Of a stretch of 64,000 nt of DNA, positions 11,301 to 22,556 are shown in pieces (the stretch's first letter is position 1; the number at the start of each line of letters is the position of its first letter). Source of the stretch: Gordius sp. MW1. Its lineage: Eukaryota > Nematomorpha > Gordioida > Gordea > Gordiidae. The translations under genes and the position numbers were made by a program. Location of the stretch: the NCBI GenBank assembly GCA_964036665.1, contig OZ038526.1, positions 4,836,001-4,900,000 of the forward strand, read 5' to 3'. The notes below the pieces were generated by a model, which had not been told where the DNA came from, made no database searches, and saw nothing but the letters and a program-made list of their open reading frames with translations.

Positions 11301-14300
11301 CTTTCCAACAAAATTGATTATGTTTCAATCCACGATCGGTTTCTTCAAATTAATTTATCGCGGCGTTGTCACAAGTAAAACTAAAAAAGACATCATGGGT
11401 AAATCGATTTGTTTATTAAGTGGCAGCAATGTTCTTGTTTTTTTGATAAAAGATAGGTTACTGATGATGTATATCTGATTATAACACAATTAGTTTAAAA
11501 TACAACAAAATATAATATTATAAAAAGAGCGTTATATAGGAATAAGTATTCATCTTTTATTTAAAAAAGGCCAGAAATCGAAAAAAATAGATATTTATTT
11601 TGCAATTAAAATTGCAATTAATTGTTTTAATAAAAACGCCGGGGAATATTTAGAAGGAGGGGGTCGTCTGTCTAGTTTTTAAAAAAAATCCTACGCAATT
11701 TTCCACAAGATCCTTAACAGGAGGAAACGATTAGATTTAAGCGTATAGAACGGATTGGACGAAGTGAGCATAATAACTATACTTACATAAGAACTATGTA
11801 ACGGGTTAAAATTTGGCAAGTCAGTTCAAATACTATCCCTAGCTTAAACCGACTGCTTTTTAACGCATTCCCAACTTCATGGGCGTAGCCAGCATTGGAA
11901 CTAGAGCGGGGAAAGAGTTATTCAGAGAGGGGCAATCAAGAAATTTTGGAATTATAGGGGGCAGCCGCCCCTCCCTGCCTACACCCATGCCTAACTCTAT
12001 CCAAATATTCATTTAAACCACACTAAAAACAAGAATTATACCACTCGTATCAATCGTACACCGTAAGAAGGCGAACCAAACTTGATCCCGCCTCAATTAA
12101 TTACAGGGCAATTCATTGAGTTTGAGGTGCCTTACAGGGTAATAAAACAAGGCAATGACTTGGAGGGAGCACAGCGCAGCTAGCAAGTAATCGGGTTTGA
12201 GGGTGTGTCCCATGAGACCCATGATGGGGATGGATGCAGTTCCCATCACAAAGTAAACGTAGATGAAAATCCAGGTCGGAACCAGGGTGGGAAGGAGCGC
12301 GATAGCTGTTTGGGCTGACAGTTAAACGGCCACAAATAAATATAACTCAGAGATAACATCATGAACGCATGGAAATTAATCATGAGATTACTATATGTTA
12401 AAACTTGGAAGCGAAAATAGTAAAAAACAACTTTTCAGAAGATAAGTGCCAAACAGGCTATAACAAAATTTGTGCGCAAAACCAGGGTTGGTTATTACTG
12501 GAATTTAGGGTTCGAGGCGTGGCGCATTTAGACTTAACGGTCATGAGGAGGGGTCCGAGGACGGAGCACAGCAACCAAAACCAAAACAAATTCCCAAGCT
12601 CAAGCCTGTAATAACTGAGCCCAGCACAAAATAGTGAAGCGCCCAGCACCGAAGCGTCGTATATCAAATGATCGGCGTGCGGTAGCTAAATCGACAAATA
12701 TGAATGAACTTTGACATAAATATATATAAAACAGTGAAAACTGGCTATGGCCTTCAAATTGTTTTACTATACAAATGTTCGTTGAAAGGATATTATAGGT
12801 TTAATTGCTCTTCAAAATCGGTTATTACTTTGTGCAAGGGATTTAGGGTGCCCCCCGAATGGAAGGCCAGCAATCCCACGGTTGCCGAGGCGTGGTAGAG
12901 GCCAACTATGAGGAAGGTATGATTGAACCAAGAGAGCACGCAACCGGTCAAGAATAGAAACCAAGCCACTGATAGAGCGGCGCCGAAACACGAGACCCAA
13001 CCCAGTATGAGTGAGGCACACGCCAGTGCCAAATTCTAAGCCAAGGCATAAATACTCATTTTGTTAGTTATTTTTTTCTTTTGGGGGGGGGGGGGTCACT
13101 TTGTACCCCACGTCATAAAAAAAGTCCCGAGTCCAACACATTTTAGGATTCTTCTGGCACCATTAAGCTTTTGCACATTAGATATAAAAATACCGACTAA
13201 AATCAATTAAAACACCTCGCAGGTCGGATTAAATGATAACAAACAACAGAGTGAAACTTGTGATTGTGACTAAAGGAAAATATGCCAAAATTCTAACAAA
13301 ATAAATGATCTTCCCAACATTACATTTTGCACGAGGGTCAATAGCAAAGTTTTAATTATCTGTAATGGTTGAAACGGTTTTCCGGTCGGGTCGAGATACA
13401 ACCAATAATAGGACCGCTGCTTGATTATTTGCTCCTTAATTCGTAGGACTTTGAGGTCTTAGACGAGCTAGCTAATTTTGCCGGCACAAATTACCTTTTT
13501 TAATGCAATCAGTGAGAACGTAGGACGCGTTTACAATAGGTTAGAGCTTATCGAGGAAAATGGTCTAATAACTGGCACCTTGTACTGTTGTTGGGCGTTG
13601 GTCCGAGGCCAGGGTCGATAATAGGGGTCGACGGGCTGGTCGTCGCTGTGTGAGGGGGGCGAGAGGGGCGATTTAACGTTGGCGTACACGTAAAGCCAAG
13701 CGAGTGCACAAGCGACGCAAGTCATGAGCCGATCTAACCAAAGCGGGTACGCTATGAATTTGAGGCCCAAAAAGTCGAGGGTGTACGTGGTGGAATCGGA
13801 GTTTTGACTGGGGGAAAGCGAACCGAGATCTGGCCCGTTAGCTATCTCCTTAGCGAGCGCCAATAGGTCTTCGCCTGTGAAAAAAGGAGGAGGAAATGAA
13901 TGTTAACTTGGCATAAGGGATTACGGACAATTTTATATAAATTTGGTCATGGGGTCATGGGCCCCCGGAGAATTATACGAAACTGCGAAATACCTTGATT
14001 GCGGCTACTCATTTTGTCAAAATATTTTATATTCGTCATCATTTGATAGGATATAATCGGATACTCGCTATCTCATTCCTTATTTTATAATGTGATCGTG
14101 ATGTGAATACATATATATCCTTTTATTTTTGAGATAAGAAATAACAACCCCCAAGAAGAGTGGTGCAGATAGAAATTATAGTTGCACGCCGAAATTAATT
14201 TAAAAAAATAGTAATTTTATAAACTCCGTTTGTACCGATGTATTTCATTCAAATAAATAAATAAATTTAATTCATAAATGCTCAGTTACTCGTTTTGAAT

Positions 14301-17262
14301 CAGCAAATTTGCAATTTTCCACACAAAATTATTTAAGACCTTTAATTTAAAACCGCACCAACGTTCAAGCTAGGCAAAAATAAGCAAGCCATCAGCACCC
14401 AAACGTTGTCTTGAAGGATCAACGACACCATAATAAAAACCATTACCCCGCCAGAGTATTCGTGGGGTATTTTGAAACCCCACGCAAATTATAAATTAAA
14501 ATATAAAACGCAGTCTAATGAATTTGGTCTTTTCAGTAGCTTAATATTTTATCAAGAACTAGGTTAGGTAAAAATTTCATAGGTTTTGGCACAAATACTT
14601 TTTAAAATATAGAAGCTTTTTTGGCTCGTGGGGTTCTGTTTACCCCACGAATGCTCTTACGTAAGTTTTTTTTTGTTTGAAAAAATGTATGTATTATTTT
14701 TTGTATGATGATATCTTTTACAATTTGTGTTTTTAATACATTTTGAACATTCTTATAATAAAAAATCACGTTTATTTTGATTTATTTTGAGGTATATGAT
14801 GTCAAGAGGTAAAATGAGGGGAAGCTCTAAAATAACCAAAATAAAAATGGGGGTCCAGAAAATTGTTAATAAGTTTTGTAATGTTGATTAGATTCATATC
14901 AAAATTTATACCATCAATCTTAAGACCTTTATAAACACTTGTTTAAAATTTGAAAGGTTTTAAAAGAAGGTTTTAAAAGAATACTTTGAAAGTTATAAGA
15001 AGTTAAAAAGCGGGGTAAAGTTATACCCCACGAATGCTCTCGCGTTCGGGATTTTCAGGAATACTCTCGAGGGTTAATAAAAATATCGTCGATTGCCTTT
15101 AATTAAACAAAACCCCAATTAATATAATCATTTTTTAATTTTAGATCGAATTCGAGAGGGGTCCCCACCAAATGCCCTTCAGCATTCTACTTTCCGATCG
15201 ACTAATTTCATTTCGAAAATAATAACTATCCTAGTCCCTAAAACAGGGCTTCACGAGTCACACTTAAATAATAACTAATCACAAAAAATTCAACTCAGTT
15301 TCTAAAACTGGTAATACGAAACGGCACAACGACAATCAATGAAAAAACGAAAAGTGGTATCGAGGGGAGGGGATGGGCCTGACCCGCTGACTGAACCCCG
15401 CGCCCGTCTATGAAACGGGGCAGATCGTATTTGGTGTGGTAAACGTAGTTGTTTTGGACGAAGGCGAAATCGAGGCTCGCTTCGATGTGGGCAACCTTGT
15501 GGAAGATGTAAAAATCGGTTTGCATCGGGATCAAGCCGGTGCGGTAGAGTGTAAGGAGCGCCCCACCGCCGTACGGATATTTAGCGACTTTGGCGTAGGC
15601 CTTCAGCATCCAGCCCTGCCCACCTTACATTAATTTCAAGCACTTTCTACATGTATGTTGCGGAAAAATACGGGGAGTGGGGGGGGCCTTAGAGTTTTAA
15701 GACATTTATTGAGGTGGTGACTATGAAAAGTGTATTTAGTTTAAGCGAGATCTGTGTTGATTAAAGTATTTGTATGCTATTGAATAAATTACCAACTGAA
15801 CCATCAAGTCAACTTAAATAATAAAACTTGAGAAAAAGTCAAATTTGGCCATGTATCAATTAAGTAATTTTTTGGACATTTACTAACTCAATATTAAGGA
15901 TCTTGTAATGTAATAACACTCTTAAATGATATATTATTAATTTATCTCCATTATTTAAGATAAAAAAATTATTGTATCATCAGATTTTAACATTATAATA
16001 AAGTAATAAGGAAAATAAATTGGAGGAGGCAAAAATATTTAAGAAAGAATCAAAAATATAATTTTCTAATTGGAAGGGGGGGGGGCAACTGCCCCTCCCT
16101 GCCAGGCTGAGCACATGATATCATCATATAAAACCTGATTGAAAAAGGAGAAGGCGTCCAGGGGTCCCACATGCATCCAAATTTATCACAGCTCTAACAC
16201 TACGTGCTAATCGATGATTGCTAATAAACCCATGACTACCCTTCAAGTGAAATAAATTTTTTAACTCTCATACATATTTTAACCAATTAGACTCATAATG
16301 TAGGAGCCCTGTTGGAAAAATGTTATAATTAAGTAAGATTTCATGGTCAAAAATTTACTTATCAATAAGTGACAAGGCATTTATTAATTAATTTTACCAA
16401 GTGGTGATCATTAAAATTATAACCTAAAGTACAAAAAAATAATATGTAAGTGTACATAGTGAATAACTCAATTTGTATATCATAAAATAGTCAAAATTTA
16501 ATTAGAAAATAAATAGGTTTTGTAAAATGTTAGATAACTTCTCCTAAGTTGCAATAAGCTGGCATTTAAAAGCAATATGATCGACTAACTTGCAAGATCA
16601 TTTCCTCGGCACCATTGAATAAGAATATAATTGAATTTTTTAAAGGTTGTTTAGTAGATACCAAAATTTTAATAATTTGAATCATTGTAAAACAATTAAT
16701 TGCATCATCACTTGCTCCTAAAGAATCATTTAAATTCTATTTAATGAGACTAACCAGAAGCTCCTATAACACTGTCATAATGGCAGTTGATAAGTAATGA
16801 AGGCATATGGTGTGGCCCAATTTGCATTATTATATTTGTCACATTTGAATATGTATTAACAAACGATTCTAAGAAGTTAATAAAAAAGGCACCCTTTGAT
16901 TTTTGCTTATCTAAAGTTATTTCATGATAACTGTCCAGAGATTTTAGTTTAACTAATTCTTCATAAATTAATTGTGTGGCCATTGCCAAATTTGATGAAC
17001 CGGTAAGTCTTTCCCCAGTTTTATCAATAAATGCCTCAAGATTTGAGATTGCATGTTGACCATTAAATGCATTTTCATTTTCTCTAGACAATTTTATAGA
17101 AGGCTTAATGTTAGATATCCACAGAATACAATAATAACTCAACACTATTATACAAATATATATTAATAATGTTCTGTATCTGTAATTTCGTGGCGTTGTA
17201 AAATTATTATCCCTGGTACCATCATCAAGTTCCATATGATTCATTTTTCTTTTCCTCAACAT
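8988..17262 (-). CDS. ERMP1: Endoplasmic reticulum metallopeptidase 1 (M28 family), 13 exons
   Basis: The gene encodes a membrane-anchored zinc aminopeptidase of the ER with its catalytic domain in the lumen. Coding exons, in transcript order, are 17262-16755, 16717-16590, 16240-16135, 15623-15384, 13874-13579, 13035-12829, 12685-12499, 12314-12136, 11300-11142, 10897-10647, 10254-10145, 9713-9517 and 9161-8988. They total 2,742 nt, 913 aa plus stop, close to the roughly 900 aa usual for ERMP1, and every junction keeps frame. An N-terminal membrane anchor precedes the M28 domain with HYDS, GASDD, NGAEE, INLDA and YHTKYD motifs. Several membrane segments and a C-terminal luminal domain follow. 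Intron 1 is only 37 nt. The first two exons are AT-rich while later exons are GC-richer. Positions of some splice sites could be off by a few bases. Confidence 0.93.
11878..11989. mobile_element. CATGGGCGTAGCCAGG-family MITE in an ERMP1 intron
   Basis: It starts CATGGGCGTAGCCAGC and ends with a degenerate CCTACACCCATG. The flanking octamers cccaactt and cctaactc match at 6 of 8 positions, an aged target duplication. It lies between exons 8 and 9. Confidence 0.65.
12136..13874 (-). CDS. ERMP1: ERMP1 exons 5-8: multi-spanning membrane region
   Basis: Exon 5 (13874-13579) encodes GEDLLALAKEIANG, which completes the peptidase-linked helix, and then a membrane segment near LMTCVACALAWLYVY. Exon 6 (13035-12829), exon 7 (12685-12499) and exon 8 (12314-12136) are almost continuously hydrophobic, with runs such as ALSVAWFLFLTG, FWFWLLCSVLGPLLM and VPTWIFIYVYFVMG. 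For exon 7 the donor TTCCA/GTAATA keeps frame with exon 8; the earlier ATGACC/GTTAAG does not. The long intron between exons 4 and 5 contains inverted repeats at 14453-15040. Confidence 0.85.
14453..15040. repeat. Inverted repeats AGAGTATTCGTGGGGTA / TACCCCACGAATGCTCT in ERMP1 intron 4
   Basis: A copy of AGAGTATTCGTGGGGTA at 14453 is inverted relative to two copies of TACCCCACGAATGCTCT, ending near 14657 and 15040. Each copy also carries an adjacent inner CCCCACG or GGGGTAA palindrome. The arrangement suggests a MITE with a duplicated right end, or two nested copies. No target duplication could be settled. Confidence 0.5.
15384..15623 (-). CDS. ERMP1: ERMP1 exon 4: end of the M28 domain with the last zinc ligand
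   Basis: It encodes WMLKAYAKVAKYPYGG, then TDFYIFHKVAHIEASLDFAF and YVYHTKYDLP. The His of YHTKYD is the last zinc ligand. I chose the acceptor TAAG/GTGGGCAG because it keeps frame with exon 3; the nearby CAG/GGCTGG does not. Confidence 0.88.
16000..16125. repeat. Decayed half of a CATGGGCGTAGCCAGG-family MITE
   Basis: The GGGGGGCAACTGCCCCTCC core and GCCAGGCTGAGCACATG resemble the right half of the family, but the left terminus is not recognisable. It lies immediately downstream of ERMP1 exon 3, in the intron. Confidence 0.35.
16135..16240 (-). CDS. ERMP1: ERMP1 exon 3: SHGF and INLDA motifs
   Basis: It begins GSHGFISNHR and continues to VRAVINLDACGTPG, the conserved segment with the fourth acidic metal ligand of M28 peptidases, then LLFQSG. 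The acceptor is TTGAAG/G and the donor CAG/GTTTTA. Phases 0 and 1 match the neighbouring exons. Confidence 0.9.
16590..16717 (-). CDS. ERMP1: ERMP1 exon 2: GASDD and NGAEE catalytic motifs
   Basis: It encodes about residues 170-212. GASDDAINCF holds the bridging aspartate and FLFNGAEEMILQ holds the general-base glutamate and a metal ligand. The donor is CAA/GTTAGT. The exon is strongly AT-rich in codon use. Confidence 0.9.
16755..17262 (-). CDS. ERMP1: ERMP1 exon 1: start, membrane anchor, first zinc-ligand motif
   Basis: The ATG opens MLRKRKMNHME. A hydrophobic stretch around residues 30-50 (LLIYICIIVLSYYCILWI) is the N-terminal membrane anchor. The exon ends inside the M28 metal-binding segment CHYDSV, where the His is a zinc ligand. 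The donor is G/GTTAGT, and the intron that follows (16754-16718) is 37 nt. Without splicing the frame hits TAG at once, so the intron is required. Confidence 0.9.
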
Positions 17263-17675
17263 GTAAATAATAGAAAATCAACTTGGGACATATTCGACAT
17301 TTACCGCCATTGAGTGTCGTGTCCTCAGAGATTAATACGTGTCCTTGATAACAGAAAAAGATACAATTTTTCTCCATTGTTTACGGAATTACTTTGTACT
17401 ACATATGGCACACAAACCCTTTTTTTTAGATGAATGCACAATAAGACTCTCTAGTTTCTCCTAGAGATGAGCTCGCCACAACAATAAAGGTTAAAATAGA
17501 GGGCGTTTCCCCTTACAGACACGAAAATACAATTCAATCTAAATCCTTGTTATTAACACTACAATTATCAGGTTGAGTAAGAAATTTGTTTTTCTCTCAT
17601 CGTGACTAAATAAATGTCCAAATTAATATAAATAATCGCAATTTTTGAAAATACACTTTTAATATGAATCCAATA
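17263..17675. other. ERMP1 upstream region
   Basis: The 5' flank of ERMP1, presumably with promoter and 5' UTR. No TATA-type or other element can be assigned with confidence. Confidence 0.35.
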
Positions 17676-17846
17676 CATGGGCGTACGCAGGTTTTGAATT
17701 AAAGGGGGGCAGATTAAAATCTTCCTGCGACCAAAAAAAAATCCAAAAATTTTCCTGAGAGCTAAAAAAAAGGTCTCGACTAAAAATTGGGGGGGGGGGG
17801 CAGCCGAGCCCCCTGCCCCGCCCCCCCCCCCCTGCGTACGCCCATA
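17676..17846. mobile_element. CATGGGCGTA-family MITE with exact 8-bp target duplication
   Basis: It begins CATGGGCGTACGCAGG and ends CCTGCGTACGCCCATA. The flanking octamers atccaata at 17668-17675 and 17847-17854 are identical. G-rich and C-rich tracts sit just inside each end. It lies about 400 bp upstream of the ERMP1 start codon. Confidence 0.85.
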
Positions 17847-17854
17847 ATCCAATA

Positions 17855-19604
17855 TGTAAAATATTATCAAAGTGTAGGTACCTAACAACTGTGTTTGGTT
17901 TGGTGGCAAAATACAAATTCCCACCCGTCTTCCTCTGAAAATTTAATTCACAAACATTTTTAATCCCTCCTTTCTGCAGTGAAAAAAATTCACTTGCTTA
18001 AAAGAGAATGTAATAGAAGCCTGTAGATGTATAGAACAACGTTGATGCCGCTTCAGATCGAGCCGCCTCTAGGAAATATATGAGATTCTACTTGATATTT
18101 GTTCGAATTCAAATTTTATTTATTATGTATGGAGTTTATATTTATTTGCTCAAATTCAAAAATCTGAATCAAATTTTTAAATAAATATTGTAGTTATTTT
18201 ATTTAAGGATTTATGAAAAAGTTCCCTTCCACCCTCCCGCATTCCATTTAAGTCAAGAATTAAGGTATACATACATTTTTTTATCGTAATTGTTGTTCAT
18301 AATAATTATTGTCATTGAATTCAATAAAGAAAACTATAACATGTACGGCATAAACATTTTTCTTTAAATTCTGACCATTTCATCTTAAAAATAAAGGAAG
18401 TTATTGAGTATTTTTAAAATTGCATTAGGGTTCGGTAATGGCATAGACAAATGGTATATTTAAATCGAATATAAAAGCTAGTGGTTTAAAGAATATGGTA
18501 ATCTTTTTTAACAATTATTTTATTATTTGTCACAAACTAATATATTGTAAATAACGGGCTTAGTTTAATGATCAATTCAAAACAATAAGGGAATAATTTC
18601 TAAGGCACTGGGTAACAGTCTAAGGGCTAGTCTTAATGTCGGATTTGACTGCGCAGCAAAAATCGTCGTACGCGTTATAACATAGCCGTGTTTTGGCTTT
18701 GAATTCACCGCAGATTTACATTTCAGACGCATAACAGAGATTTTGTAAGATGCAAAACTTTTCCTAAGCATAAATGTTGTATGTTTTAAAATTTTTAGTT
18801 ATCAGCAAAGTTTGGAGTTAATCTCAAGAGTTGAAATAAACAAAAAAAAACGTTTTTAACTATCAAAAACAAAATATTAATAATTACAACCGAGTTTGAC
18901 CCATGAAATTGAATAGGATATTTAGAAAAAGATAAATTCGCGCGATTTGAATCTGAATGAGATATTGAGACAAGCCCTAACAAAAATTATTTTTAAAAAA
19001 TGTGCCTTTTTAGCATCCCCTCGATGACTCAAACACGTGAGAAAACTCATGGTTCCGCCGTATACAGATGGATGAAAACCATCTAGAATGCTAAGATGAT
19101 GCTCTGGTAAAATTTTAAAGCATTCGATCGATAACTTTCCGACGTGCGAACAAATTAAGGCGCGTTATATATACATAAATTAACGCAACAATGATGGGAA
19201 GATATAAAAGAGTCACTGGGCCACGTTTCAAAGGACTTTAGAGTATAGGCCTGCCTGAAATCCGACCTCGTCGGTTTGTATTTAGGGAATTTCTCAGGTC
19301 GAAGGTTAGAAATCGTACAGAAAATTTTACAGAACATAGAAGATATATTATTGAACGAACTACTTATTATCTTTTAAAATAATGCTATTATTTTAAATGA
19401 TATTTAGAAATTTAATATTGAAATATTTGCTTATATCATTCATGTAATTGATTTCTTTTCCTTAATTAATAATTATAGTTTTAACGTCCATTTCCATTTT
19501 GACTTAACAAGGTAAAATATATCGACATTACAATTTGATGTATTGGCATGAAACGTAATTTTTTTTCATTAGTTTAATTGTTAAATTATATGAATAATTA
19601 ATTA
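17855..19604. other. Intergenic AT-rich sequence
   Basis: No gene is recognised. Short open frames here lack domain or splice support. Confidence 0.45.
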
Positions 19605-20304
19605 CACTGGTCAACAAATAATGGACCTTTGAAATCAACCGACAAACTGTTTGCAGATTCTGGTAGAGTTTTTCACGGTGAACACATATATGTCTTTAAT
19701 TTTTTCCCTATACGTCAAGTTTTTTAGATATTCGCTGTCAAAGTTGCCAAAAACGCGATTTTAGCGTTTTTCAAACGTCAATAACTTCAAATTAGTTGAT
19801 AAAAATTTTGTTTAATAGATTCAATTCGTAGATATATGGGAGAGAAATGTATTCACAATTTTTTTTTATCCTAGCACTTTTACTTTTTAAATTATATACA
19901 AAATTAACTATCCCTATCTTTTACATTGACAAATTACATCAGACTTGAGGGCCTCCTTTCTCTTCAGTCTTCAACACAAAGTCTATTTGTCAATGTAAAA
20001 GATAGGGATAGTTAATTTTGTATATTATTTAAAAAGTAAAAGTGCTAGGATAAAAAAAGATTGTAAATACACTCCTCTCCCCTATATCTACGTATTAAAT
20101 CTATCAAATAAAATTTTTACCGACTAATTTGCAAGTTATTGACGTTTGAAAAACGCTAAAATCGCGTTTTTGGCAACTTTGACAGCTAATATTTAAAAAA
20201 CTTGACGTATAGTGAAAAAACTAAAAACATATTTGTGTTCACCGTGAAAAACTCTACCAGAATCTGCAAACAGTTTGCCGGTTGATTTTTCTTGTTGAAC
20301 CGTG
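19605..20304. mobile_element. 700-bp foldback element with arms of about 320 bp and a 52-bp loop
   Basis: The left arm (19605-19935) is repeated almost base for base in reverse complement at 19989-20304. Shared blocks include CAAACTGTTTGCAGATTCTG, TTTTTGGCAACTTTGACAG and TTTACATTGACAAAT. The ends read CACTGGTCAACAA on the left and, reversed, CACGGTTCAACAA on the right; the left arm carries about 10 extra bases near its tip. The outermost bases resemble Tc1/mariner-type CACTGGTC ends, but a clean TA duplication was not seen. There is no coding capacity. Confidence 0.8.
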
Positions 20305-21494
20305 TTATATATACTTATCTTTTTTTATTATGCAAGCATCTTTAACAATAACTTTTAGTATAAATAATCATTATTTTATTATGCAAATTTTAAATGCAAT
20401 TTGTTCACTTATCTATAAAAATATTCATGTTCAAAATTACAACTATAATATAGCTATAACACATTTAATTATTATCTTTTAAGAATAGAAAAGGCTGAAT
20501 TTGGCCTTTGAATTTATAGTTGCTAGTTAATGTCTACCTAACTATAATAAATCTTTCAAATAAATATAGTACTATAGCAAAAATTCGTTTCTTAAATTTG
20601 TGGCTTTAATTTTTCAGTTAAATTTACATTCCGCGTTTTTTTCTTAAATTCGGGCAGAGTACGGTTAAAAATTGTTTAACTGATTTCGGCTCAGGTTGAG
20701 AAAAAGTGACTTTACAGGTCTCTAAGAGCGGGTATATATGAAATACATAAATATATATTTAGATAAATCTAATTTTAAAATCCATTTTCTTAAAAACAAC
20801 GATTTCCATATTAAATTTTGTTGGCATCAACGCAAACAGGTTGAGATGTTATTAAAATTATCCCAAAACCTGACGCAAGATACATAGTTCCCCTAAAACC
20901 ATCTTCAAACTAAATTCAATGGGTCGATATAAAATTTATCGAATTTAAAAACCACGACGAATAGTTGTATTTGTTGTATCGTACGATTTTGTGTGCATAT
21001 TTAATAAGTATAATTTCTTTTCTAAAGGTAACGATTTCGTTAAAATACACATGGAAATTTGATATGATGTGGATATTTCATGATTTAAAAAGGGTTGTGT
21101 TAAAAAAGTCGTGTGTAAATAGATAAAACAACGAGATTGGTGGTGATTTGGGTAAAACAAAGAATCAAAAAAGAGATAAACAAGGAGATAAGATTCTAAG
21201 GGTAACATGTACGAATGTCAACAGATATCAATCAAGGTCGCGTCTCCCTCTCCCCAATCACATATAAAGTTAGGTGTAGATTAAGATTTGCTATACACGG
21301 GGGCTATACATAGATAGACACGGCTAGTAATGAGTGTAAGTAACGAGTGCGCCCCTGGACGGATGTTTTGTGTTTGGTGTGATATAGTCATCGCTAGTGC
21401 CTGCTCCCTATTGTGTGTCAAGCACAAAGCCGAACGGGCTTTTGGAGAAAAGGGCGAGCTACAACTACTACAAAGACCAAATGGTGGTGGTTCC
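20305..21494. other. Region downstream of the Ig/FN3/DB gene
   Basis: AT-rich sequence that should include the 3' UTR of the minus-strand gene ending at 21495. No other coding feature was recognised. Confidence 0.4.
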
Positions 21495-22556
21495 TCAGGC
21501 AATCATTCGCTCGCGCTTTGTAGGGGCGTAGGAGGAAGAGAGCGACGAGGGGTGAAGGATGGCGGTACCGTCGTCGTCGTCAAAATCATCGGGGGTCAGG
21601 ATGGCCGAATTTTCGAGGTGAGATGATCGGGCAGGAAGATGGGTGGGGGGTGAAGTGGAGGGGGACGAGGAGGAGGCGTGGAGGGAAGGCAAATGCCACC
21701 CGCTCACCCCGTTCAAGGGATCGTCGGGACCGGGCTTGGGGGTAATGGTGGCTAGGGAGGAGGCCGAGGAGCGACGGGCGTTGCTGTTGCCATGGTTACC
21801 GTATGGGTAGGGTAAAGGTGCCTTGGCGGGCGACACGCGTCCGTAAGGGGCGCTGCTGAGATCCAGAGTTCCACCGAAAGCTCCGTTCGAATAGGGCGAT
21901 GGCTATGTAAATAGTATTTAAAAGTGTTAAAACGATCAATTGATCGCATACAGACGACAAGGTAACTAAATAATACCAACTTTAAATTAAAGAGTGCCAC
22001 TCTCACGCTTAAAAATCTATAACGGGTCGTTTTTAGGTCGGCCCTGTTTATTCTTTTTTATGCATTCCATACCAGTAAGATTCGTTTAAAAAATTTCGAA
22101 ACAAGCAGCACCCCACCAGTTATTTTTTATGTTAAAGCCTGTCCCTACCAACCCAACCTGCCTGTGTATATCACTAAACGTCCTGTAGCTAAAATAAATA
22201 TAATCGATTAAGGCGAAACTAAGCGTATGCAAGATGTTGATTTAGATAAAGTCTAGTCTATTTTAAAGCTCAAACAGTTACTTATCTTTAATAAAAATGA
22301 TGTATATTACATTCATATCATCTAAAACGTGCTCCTTTTCGTAACCAGGGTTGTCGAACGAAACGGGGTGATTGAGGTGGGAAAAGCGCTTCCTAATATT
22401 TAATATAAAGAATATAAACCATATAAATGCTTAAAAATTACTTGTACAGTATATACAGGGCGAGCCCCAGCACCGAAGCCAAGAGGGTAGCACCTATGAA
22501 GCCCAAAGCCATCGTAGCTGGTTTAGAATCTTTGTGAACTTTTTGGTAGACCGCAA
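21495..22556 (-). CDS. Exons 27-29: transmembrane segment and cytoplasmic tail
   Basis: Exon 27 (22556-22442) encodes a transmembrane helix, TMALGFIGATLLASVLGLAL. Exon 28 (22392-22311) encodes RFSHLNHPVSFDNPGYEK, a juxtamembrane motif. Exon 29 (21902-21495) is a long Ser/Pro-rich tail with an acidic run (DDFDDDDG), ending RERMIA before TGA. The donor of exon 27 is AA/GTAATT, so retaining the 49-nt intron would stop translation at once (AAG TAA) and give a nearly tail-less form. Confidence 0.85.

Noticed and set aside
15640-16580. Apparent loss of an ERMP1 exon between the NGAEE and WMLKAY segments
   Set aside because: On closer reading the missing segment (SHGFISNH...INLDACG) is present at 16240-16135, so the gene is complete.
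16590-17262. ERMP1 5' exons as a separate, AT-rich gene copy fused to another
   Set aside because: Splice phases and the continuous M28 domain link them to the later exons, and the same base-composition shift occurs in the other large gene.
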